Below are positions 57,670-64,000 of a DNA stretch of 64,000 nt, piece by piece. The stretch comes from an uncultured Clostridia bacterium (lineage in GTDB: Bacteria > Bacillota > Clostridia > TANB77 > CAG-508), in NCBI GenBank assembly GCA_948777935.1, contig CAQDYY010000004.1, positions 1 through 64,000 of the forward strand. Direction: 5' to 3'. The translations under genes were made by a program, and so were the position numbers. A model generated the notes under the pieces. That model ran no database searches. It was not told where the DNA came from and saw only the letters and a list, made by a program, of their open reading frames with translations. How positions within the stretch are numbered: the first letter of the stretch is position 1; each line of letters opens with the position of its first letter.

Positions 57670-59268
57670 TTACTGCCTATACCAAGTACCAATTCCTTCA
57701 TATACATTATAGCTATTTGGATTCAATTCCCCTATTAAATTAGGACTATATACTAATGTATTTTTACTATAATATAAAAACACATATGGCATTTCCTCTT
57801 CGTAAATTTGAACTATTCTACTATATTTTTCTCTTAAAACTTTTTCATCTTGTATATTTTTAACATCATTTATTAAGCTTCTCATTTCTTCATTATTAAA
57901 ATTAGCTATATTATTTTCACCAAAATATGGAGATAAATCCGGACTAATCCCACTGTATACACCTGTTAAAATCATATCATAATTCTTATTTTGTAGATAA
58001 TTTTGATACTGGCTATCAGATACTTTCCTTATATTAATTTCAATTCCAAATTCTGATAATGTCTGTTTAATATTTTCTGCTACTTGCACTCTTGCTTCAT
58101 TACTACTATTTACAACTAAATCAAATCTTAACTTTTGAGTTCTGTAATCTTTAACTCTTTGCCATATCTTTTTATTATACATCCAACCTGCTTGTCCTAA
58201 AATACTTCTTGCTTTTTCCTCATTTGTTTCATAGATTACTTTTTTATCTTCATATAAGTAACTACCAAATTCTAATGGAAAATTAGCTTTATAATATGCT
58301 CCTTTATAAATTCCAGCTACTATATTTTCTTTATTGATTAAATATGAAATAGCCTTTCTTACTTCCACATTTGATAAAATATTTTCTTCACAATTAAAAG
58401 CAATATAATCCAAATTTCTACCATAATATTCTTTTTTATAATATCCAATTGTTCCAATATAGTCTTCTAGCTCTGTAGTTTTAGTAGTAAGTAAATCTAT
58501 ATTCCCTGTTTTAAATGAGTTATAAACTTCTCCCATAGATTGATATTTAATCAATTCTATTTCTTCTAATTTCGTTTCTTCTACTTCATATTTCCACCAA
58601 TTATCATTTTTCTTTAATGTGATTTTTGCACTATTTTCTAATACTTTGAATCTTCCAGTTCCTACTGGCTTGTTGTTCTTTTCAGTATTTACAAAATCTT
58701 CATTTTCATAATAGTAATGTGACATAATTGGAAAAGTTAAATTGTATTCAAAAAATGGTACTTCCTCGTTTAAATTAATTTTAATTGTATTTTTGTCTAT
58801 TACTTCAACACTAATTACTTTTTCTACATTATAAGCATAAATAGAATTTGCTCCTATTTCTTTTAATCTATCTATTGTAAATTGAACATCTTTTGCAACT
58901 AGTTCGTTTCCATCATGCCATTTTACGTTTTCTTTTAATTTTATAACATATGATGTATTACTTTGTTTAGTCCACTCTTTTGCAAGGCACATTGCTATTT
59001 TATTGTCACTTGTTATATCTAGTAATGGCTCATATATAAGCCTTGAAATATCTTGTATATTTTGATTTTTACTTAAAATTGGATTTATCGTATCAAAAGA
59101 TATAATTGGTGCCCTAATATTTGTAATTATTTTTGTTTCTTCCTCAATTTCCTCAATTACAGATTTATTTGGTTCTTCATTTTTTTGCCCATAAATTAAA
59201 TAACTTGCGCAGCCAATTAAGACTACTACAATTATAATAAATATATATTTTATAATATTAGATTTCAA
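57670..59268 (-). CDS. Peptide ABC transporter substrate-binding lipoprotein (SBP family 5)
   Basis: 532 residues. Signal peptide with lipobox VLIGC near residue 20. SBP_bac_5 features: IYEPLLDITSDNKI, LKENVKWHDGNELVAKDVQFTIDRL and VRKAISYLINKENIVAGIYKG. Binds oligopeptides outside the membrane. No permease genes adjacent. Confidence 0.88.
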   Translation of the reverse strand: MKSNIIKYIFIIIVVVLIGCASYLIYGQKNEEPNKSVIEEIEEETKIITNIRAPIISFDTINPILSKNQNIQDISRLIYEPLLDITSDNKIAMCLAKEWTKQSNTSYVIKLKENVKWHDGNELVAKDVQFTIDRLKEIGANSIYAYNVEKVISVEVIDKNTIKINLNEEVPFFEYNLTFPIMSHYYYENEDFVNTEKNNKPVGTGRFKVLENSAKITLKKNDNWWKYEVEETKLEEIELIKYQSMGEVYNSFKTGNIDLLTTKTTELEDYIGTIGYYKKEYYGRNLDYIAFNCEENILSNVEVRKAISYLINKENIVAGIYKGAYYKANFPLEFGSYLYEDKKVIYETNEEKARSILGQAGWMYNKKIWQRVKDYRTQKLRFDLVVNSSNEARVQVAENIKQTLSEFGIEINIRKVSDSQYQNYLQNKNYDMILTGVYSGISPDLSPYFGENNIANFNNEEMRSLINDVKNIQDEKVLREKYSRIVQIYEEEMPYVFLYYSKNTLVYSPNLIGELNPNSYNVYEGIGTWYRQ

Positions 59269-60207
59269 TTAGTTTTCCTCCATTGTTAATTTTTCTAGTT
59301 CCTCTTTGGTCAGTTCTGTAATTTCTATAATTTTTTCTAATTCTATATTCATTTTAAGCAGCTTTTTTGCTACTTCTACTTTTGCCTCTTTTATACCTTC
59401 TTCTCTACCTTCTTCTCTACCTTCTTTTCTTCCTTCTTTTCTTCCTTCTTTTCTTCCTTCTTTTCTTCCTTCCTCTCTACCCTCTTCTCTTCCAACTACT
59501 CTTGCTGCATATTTAGCTTGGTTTTCATCTAATATTGCTTTTCTTCTTAATTCAACAAGTCTCATTAATTCTTCGTCACTACTAATCTCTTCTAATTTTT
59601 CCATAGCCTCTTGTATTTCTTTATTTGTCTTCATAATTTCAGATACCTCCTTTTGATTTGGATTATCTAAAAATGTAATCCAATCTATTAATGCATTTTT
59701 ACTTCCTTTTGCTTTCATTTCTCTTACTTTTGGTATCTCTATTATATGTATTTCTAATACATCTGTCAACTTTATATTGTTATTATCTTCTCTTATATGC
59801 CAAATTGTATGTGCTTCTTCTATATCCATTAATTTTTTTAGGTTATAATCTAATATTGCTATTGATATTGTTTGATTTAAATCTTTATATTTATCTCCTA
59901 CTAACATCTGTTGAGAATATGCTTTACCATTATAATACAATATCCTTTTTTCAATATCTTTATTATCTGATAACTGAACTTCAATATTACATATTACTCC
60001 ATCATCTAGTATCGCAATTAAGTCGAGTATTCCCATTTTATCTTTTGCATATTCTCTTAATAAATTTTTATTTTTATCTAATTCTATCTTTTGTATATTT
60101 TTTCCTATAATCTCTGATATAAATGCTTTTGTTATTGTTTCATTTCCTTTTCTAAATAGTGCTTGAAATACAATGTCCATTTTAGGTGGTAATAATTCTT
60201 TTTCCAT
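59269..60207 (-). CDS. Rpn-family PD-(D/E)XK nuclease with GREEG/GRKEG repeat tail
   Basis: 312 residues. N-terminal DIVFQALFRKGNETITKAFISEIIGK, core GVICNIEVQLSDNKDIEKRILYYNGKAY, and a charged tail of about seven tandem GR(E/K)EG units near 245-275. The tail repeats at DNA level, so it may vary in length by slippage. It lies immediately after the lipoprotein gene on the same strand. Confidence 0.82.
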   Translation of the reverse strand: MEKELLPPKMDIVFQALFRKGNETITKAFISEIIGKNIQKIELDKNKNLLREYAKDKMGILDLIAILDDGVICNIEVQLSDNKDIEKRILYYNGKAYSQQMLVGDKYKDLNQTISIAILDYNLKKLMDIEEAHTIWHIREDNNNIKLTDVLEIHIIEIPKVREMKAKGSKNALIDWITFLDNPNQKEVSEIMKTNKEIQEAMEKLEEISSDEELMRLVELRRKAILDENQAKYAARVVGREEGREEGRKEGRKEGRKEGRKEGREEGREEGIKEAKVEVAKKLLKMNIELEKIIEITELTKEELEKLTMEEN

Positions 60208-60361
60208 ACTTTATCTTCTCCTTTTATTTTTAAATTTTAAGCTACATATATTTCTTTTTTACACCTCCTTTTTTACCCCCTAGATATGCATATACAAAAA
60301 AGAGGAAATACGTCTTAATAAAAGCCCCATATTTCCCCCATAAAAATATATCTTTTTGTTC

Positions 60362-60625
60362 TTAGTCTCTAGATTCTACCACAATTCGAATTCCAGTTCT
60401 GTCTTCCCCCTCAACTTCAACCTCTGCGAATGCTGGTACACAAACAAGGTCTACTCCTGTTGGTGCTACAAATCCTCTTGCAATTGCTACCGCCTTAATT
60501 GCTTGGTTTAATGCTCCTGCTCCAATTGCTTGCATTTCTGCTCTTTCATTTTCTTTTACCAAACCAGCAATTGCTCCTGCTACTGAATTTGGGTTTGATT
60601 TTGATGAAATTTTTAAAACTTCCAT
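60362..60625 (-). CDS. spoVS: Stage V sporulation protein S
   Basis: 87 residues, a typical SpoVS: EVLKISSKSNPNSVAGAIAGLVKE and AIGAGALNQAIKAVAIARGFVAPTG. Part of the conserved rny-ymdB-spoVS cluster. Confidence 0.95.
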   Translation of the reverse strand: MEVLKISSKSNPNSVAGAIAGLVKENERAEMQAIGAGALNQAIKAVAIARGFVAPTGVDLVCVPAFAEVEVEGEDRTGIRIVVESRD

Positions 60626-60753
60626 TTTTTCTGCCTCCTAAAATTTAATTTTTGTTTCATTTTTTTAACAATTATATTTATATTATATTTTAGAATTGTT
60701 GTCTAGTAGTTTTTGGTAAAAAAAGGAATTTTTCATCGTCATTTTTAGCCATT

Positions 60754-61530
60754 TTACTGCATTTTTAGCCTTTTTATATTAGTAATTCGACAATTTTCGT
60801 CATCTACTTCAAAAATACAACCACAAAAGCCACATTTACCATCTGCTAATTTGTATCTTTCTGGTAAACTTGTTTCAAATCGTTTTAGTGATGCACCTAC
60901 TTCCATTCCAATAACTGATTTTATAGGTCCTGTCATACCTATATCTGTAATATATCCTGTTCCATTTTCTAAAATAGTTTCATCTGCTGTTTGAACATGT
61001 GTATGTGTTCCAAATACAGCACTTACTTTTCCATCCAAATAGTATCCCATTGCTATTTTTTCTGCACTTGCTTCTGCATGAAAATCTACCACAATAATAT
61101 TTGCTTTTTTATCTATTTCTTCTAAAATATGTTTTACTTTGGTAAAAGGGTTTTCTGATAGCACATTCATTTCTGTTCTTCCTATTAAATTAATAACAGC
61201 AACTTTCTTATTTTTACATTCTACTATTACATATCCCTTTCCTAAAACACCTTCTGTATAGTTGGCTGGTCTTATTAACCTTTCTTCTTCATTTATAAAA
61301 GTAAATACATCTTTTTTAGCCCATGTATGGTTACCAAGAGTTACAACATCTACTCCCATTTCTATCATTTGCTTATAATGCTTATGTGTAATTCCCATTC
61401 CATCTGCAACATTTTCTCCATTCATAATAACAAAATCTATATTTTCTTGTTTCTTTAATTCTGGTAATACCTCTTTAGCTTTTTTTAATCCATTTTCTCC
61501 AACAATATCTCCTACTGCTAAAATTCTCAT
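60754..61530 (-). CDS. ymdB: YmdB-family metallophosphoesterase (2',3'-cyclic nucleotide phosphodiesterase)
   Basis: About 258 residues from ATG 61530 (AAAGGAAG upstream; the frame extends 39 bp further). Motifs: AVGDIVGENG, MNGENVADGMG, TLGNHTWAKKD, DFHAEASAEK and FGTHTHVQTAD are the binuclear metal sites of this family. Adjacent to rny and spoVS as in Bacillus. Confidence 0.93.
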   Translation of the reverse strand: MRILAVGDIVGENGLKKAKEVLPELKKQENIDFVIMNGENVADGMGITHKHYKQMIEMGVDVVTLGNHTWAKKDVFTFINEEERLIRPANYTEGVLGKGYVIVECKNKKVAVINLIGRTEMNVLSENPFTKVKHILEEIDKKANIIVVDFHAEASAEKIAMGYYLDGKVSAVFGTHTHVQTADETILENGTGYITDIGMTGPIKSVIGMEVGASLKRFETSLPERYKLADGKCGFCGCIFEVDDENCRITNIKRLKMQ

Positions 61531-61684
61531 TCTCATCTTCCTTTCTTTTCGCATGTTTATATTATACACTATAATTAACTAAAGTAAAATATTTTTTATT
61601 TTAAAACTGTAAAATTTGATTTATGTTAATTTAAATGTTATAATATTATTATGAAACTGTAAACAAGCAAAAAGGAGGCAACAC

Positions 61685-61960
61685 ATGAACAATACAAAAG
61701 TTTTTATCAATTCAATTTTTATTTCTGGTAAAATTGATACCAGCGATGTGCGGGAATATGTAAAAATGCACGAAATAAAACAAAACTCATTCATTACTTT
61801 GAACAATACTGGCGAATTAATGGTAGTTCCGCCAACACGGCTTCAGCAAAATTTAACAATTGCAGACTCATTATTTCACAATTTTGTTGAGCAAAAAATT
61901 ATGGCTGGTTTCGTTTATGGTTTTTTAGAAAGCTTTAAAGAACAATTGAATATTGATTAA
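61685..61960 (+). CDS. Small protein with two in-frame CGG codons, unknown function
   Basis: 91 residues with a strong AAAGGAGG site, opposite in strand to its neighbours. The zero frame is open through two in-frame CGGs: CGGG at 61751 and CGGC at 61838. If CGGG were a quadruplet the product would stop after 25 residues; if only CGGC were, it would stop at about 57. So here CGG appears to be read as a triplet, or the gene is a foreign or broken one. Codon choice is richer in C/G (ACC AGC GAT GTG CGG) than in neighbours, suggesting transfer. No family recognised. Confidence 0.5.
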   Translation: MNNTKVFINSIFISGKIDTSDVREYVKMHEIKQNSFITLNNTGELMVVPPTRLQQNLTIADSLFHNFVEQKIMAGFVYGFLESFKEQLNID

Positions 61961-61980
61961 CTTTTTGCAAGCACAAAATA

Positions 61981-62027
61981 GACGAGAGAACAAATGATTT
62001 TTATTTGCTCCCTCGTCTGTTTTTATT
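61981..62027 (-). terminator. Terminator of rny
   Basis: GACGAG / CTCGTC stem with inner pairing and a T-rich tail, between convergent rny and the small plus-strand gene. Confidence 0.6.
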
Positions 62028-63564
62028 TGGCATATTCGATTACACGTGATTCACGAATCACATTTACTTTTATTTGTCCTGGATAATCCATTTCATCTTC
62101 TACTTTCTTTGCTACATCTCTTGCAAGTAGTGTCATATCTGCATCCGATATTTTTTCTGGTTTTACTATTATACGAATTTCTCTACCTGCTTGAATAGCA
62201 AATGATTTATCTACACCTTCAAATGAATCTGCAATTTCTTCTAATTGCTCTAAACGTTTAATGTATGCTTCTAAAGTTTCTCTTCTTGCACCTTGACGTG
62301 ATGCACTAATTGCATCTGCTGCTTGTACTAAAACAGCTTCTAATGTCTGTGGCTCTACATCGCCATGGTGAGCTTCTACAGCATTTATTACAAGTGGATT
62401 TTCTTTGTATTTTTTTAATATGTCTACACCTATTTCTACGTGTGTTCCTTCCATATCATGGTCTAACGCTTTTCCAATATCGTGTAATAAACCTGCGCGT
62501 CTTGCACGTTTAGTATCTAGTCCTAATTCATCTGCCATAATTCTTGCTAAATTTGATACTTCTATTGAATGATTTAATACATTTTGTCCATAACTTGTTC
62601 TGTATTTTAATTTACCAAGTAACATAACAATTTCTGGATTTAGTCCCATAACACCAGTTTCTAAAGTGGCTCTTTCTCCCTCTGATTTAATAATAGCCTG
62701 TACTTCTTCTTTTGCCTTTTCTACCATCTCTTCAATTTTAGCTGGGTGAATCCTCCCATCTTCAATTAGCTTCTCTAAAGCAATTTTAGCTACTTCTCTT
62801 CTTAATGGATCAAAACCTGATAGAATAACTGCTTCTGGTGTATCATCAATAATCAAATCAATTCCTGTTAAGTTTTCTATTGTTTTAATGTTTCTACCTT
62901 CTCTACCAATAATTCTACCTTTCATATCGTCATTTGGAAGGTTTACAATTGAAACTGTTGTCTCTGATGTATGGTCTGCTGCACATTTTTGAATTGCATA
63001 TGTTAATAGTTCTTTTGCTTTTTTAGTAGATTCTTCTTTTGCCTTTGTTTCTTCTTCACGAATAATAGCTGCTTTTTCTTGTTTTATTTGTTTTTCTACT
63101 TCTGTAAGTAAAAGTTTTTTTGCTTCTTCTACTGATAACCTAGCTATTTGCTGAAGTTTTTCCATTTGCTCATTAACAGCATTTTCTAATTCTTTTTCCT
63201 TTTCATCTAATTCTTGATATTTCTTATCTGTCTCTCTTTCCTTTTTTTCCAAATTTTCTTCTTTTTTATCAAGATTTTCTTCTTTTTGTATAATTCTTGA
63301 TTCTTGTTTTTGAATTTCGCCTCTTCTTTCTCTAATCTCTTGCTCTAAGTCTTTTCTTTCCTGCATGATTTGCTCTTTTGCTTTAAATATTTCTTCTTTT
63401 TTCTTATTTTCAGCTTCTTTGTTTGCAAGTTCTAATATCTGTTTTGCTTCATTTTCTGCACCTTTGATTTTAGATTCAGCTATTTTTTTGCGTATTGCTA
63501 CACCTATTGGTATAAATACAATAGCTGAGATTAGAACAGTGGCGATAATGATTACGATTTCCAT
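62023..63564 (-). CDS. rny: Ribonuclease Y
   Basis: 513 residues: N-terminal membrane helix, long coiled coil, KH domain (GRIIGREGRNIKTIENLTG) and HD domain (HDIGKALDHDMEGTHVEIG). Membrane-bound endoribonuclease initiating mRNA decay. No quadruplet site. Confidence 0.97.
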   Translation of the reverse strand: MEIVIIIATVLISAIVFIPIGVAIRKKIAESKIKGAENEAKQILELANKEAENKKKEEIFKAKEQIMQERKDLEQEIRERRGEIQKQESRIIQKEENLDKKEENLEKKERETDKKYQELDEKEKELENAVNEQMEKLQQIARLSVEEAKKLLLTEVEKQIKQEKAAIIREEETKAKEESTKKAKELLTYAIQKCAADHTSETTVSIVNLPNDDMKGRIIGREGRNIKTIENLTGIDLIIDDTPEAVILSGFDPLRREVAKIALEKLIEDGRIHPAKIEEMVEKAKEEVQAIIKSEGERATLETGVMGLNPEIVMLLGKLKYRTSYGQNVLNHSIEVSNLARIMADELGLDTKRARRAGLLHDIGKALDHDMEGTHVEIGVDILKKYKENPLVINAVEAHHGDVEPQTLEAVLVQAADAISASRQGARRETLEAYIKRLEQLEEIADSFEGVDKSFAIQAGREIRIIVKPEKISDADMTLLARDVAKKVEDEMDYPGQIKVNVIRESRVIEYAK

Positions 63565-63737
63565 AATCTTACACCTCTTTCTATTTAATTTTCAATGTTC
63601 TAATATATTTAATTTTCTTTTTCTTAATATATTAAACCTACTCTTCTATTTTATATGTATTTAGCTATACTGTCAAGGTATTTTAGATAAAAATAAAAGC
63701 AATTTCATTAAATTTTAATAAAATTGCCTTATTTACT

Positions 63738-64000
63738 TTATTTTCCTAATCTAATATTTCCAGAGGTTGTTTTTACTTTTAACTCTACATATGGTGCATT
63801 ACCCATTACATTTCTTCTGTTTGGTAAAGTAGTATTACCAGATACTGTATCTGTAAACATTTCACAATTTGACTCTTCATTTAAATACATTCTTACTTCC
63901 CCTGATGTTGTTTTTATATTAGAATCTGCTGTTATTTTAAAATCGTCACTTTTTATATTTCCAGATACGCTTTGCATATCTACACTACCTTCTATTTTGC
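63738..64000 (-). CDS. DUF4097-type beta-strand repeat protein, 5' part outside the window
   Basis: C-terminal portion with repeated VSGNxxxxxxxxxxxxKTTSGxxxxxL units (TTSGEVRMYL, TVSGNTTLP, TTSGNIRLGK), typical of the DUF4097 beta-helix family. The reading frame continues beyond position 64000, so the true start is not seen. Confidence 0.7.
   Translation of the reverse strand, partial: KIEGSVDMQSVSGNIKSDDFKITADSNIKTTSGEVRMYLNEESNCEMFTDTVSGNTTLPNRRNVMGNAPYVELKVKTTSGNIRLGK

Overview
The window is AT-rich DNA from a spore-forming, Clostridia-like Firmicute. It carries spoIIAA-spoIIAB-sigF, spoIID, a SpoIIQ-like peptidase gene, spoVS, dpaA and an SspH-type SASP gene. Clostridial-style ribosome-binding sites and a T-box leader ahead of pheST fit this. 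It is probably an uncultivated gut-type lineage; I cannot place it more precisely.

Main result: eleven otherwise intact genes are broken in the standard code, and all fourteen breaks have the same form. The zero frame reaches a CGG codon, and one extra C stands directly before a GGN glycine codon. Reading CGGN as ONE four-base codon for glycine restores a full-length protein of the expected family every time. The genes are a P-type ATPase (2 sites), guanylate kinase, pheT, a HipA-like kinase, the integrase, a 5' nucleotidase, peptidase U32 (3 sites), a uridine kinase-like protein, an MFS protein, spoIID and sigF. N is A nine times, T four times, C once and G never. The window also encodes a candidate decoder: an aberrant tRNA-Gly at 18724..18797 (-) whose anticodon loop holds UCCG, complementary to CGGA. 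It lies next to an ordinary tRNA-Gly(UCC) at 18888..18961. By my manual scan no other supported gene uses CGG as an in-frame triplet, except one small ORF (61685..61960), while the trinucleotide is common across codon boundaries. I propose a natural quadruplet codon, CGGN = Gly, in a genome where triplet CGG has been nearly vacated.

Layout. 0.1-4 kb: VanY, TrmB and the recoded ATPase. 4-8 kb: acyltransferase, HAD phosphatase, recoded guanylate kinase, phosphotransferase and an MNT/HEPN pair. 8-13 kb: murI, pheT and pheS with a Phe-type T-box. 13-20 kb: CPBP protease, PemK/MazF-like protein, MFS transporter, a repeat-containing sigma-like protein, the two tRNA-Gly genes, NUDIX and thioesterase. 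20.1-30.7 kb: an integrated mobilizable element that splits a tRNA-Leu(CAA) gene at its anticodon loop and carries an intact tRNA-Leu(CAA). It encodes a MobV relaxase, TnpV, a HipA-like kinase module, Xis and a recoded integrase. 30.8-38 kb: deoB, a large unknown protein, a probable 6S RNA, uppP, dpaA and a TPR protein. 38-46.3 kb: recoded nucleotidase, Rpn protein, recoded U32 peptidase, RNHCP protein, recoded kinase and MFS protein. 46.4-51 kb: sspH-like gene, glyQS (which should charge both tRNA-Gly species), SecF/SecD-like proteins and an HD hydrolase. 51-55 kb: forespore module spoIIAA-spoIIAB-sigF-spoIID-spoIIQ-like. 55-64 kb: scpA, recX, recA, peptide-binding protein, Rpn protein, spoVS, ymdB, rny and a DUF4097 fragment.

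If the code reading is right, synthesis of PheRS beta, sigma-F and SpoIID depends on the unusual tRNA. The mobile element's integrase and kinase use the same code, so the element has been resident in such hosts for some time.
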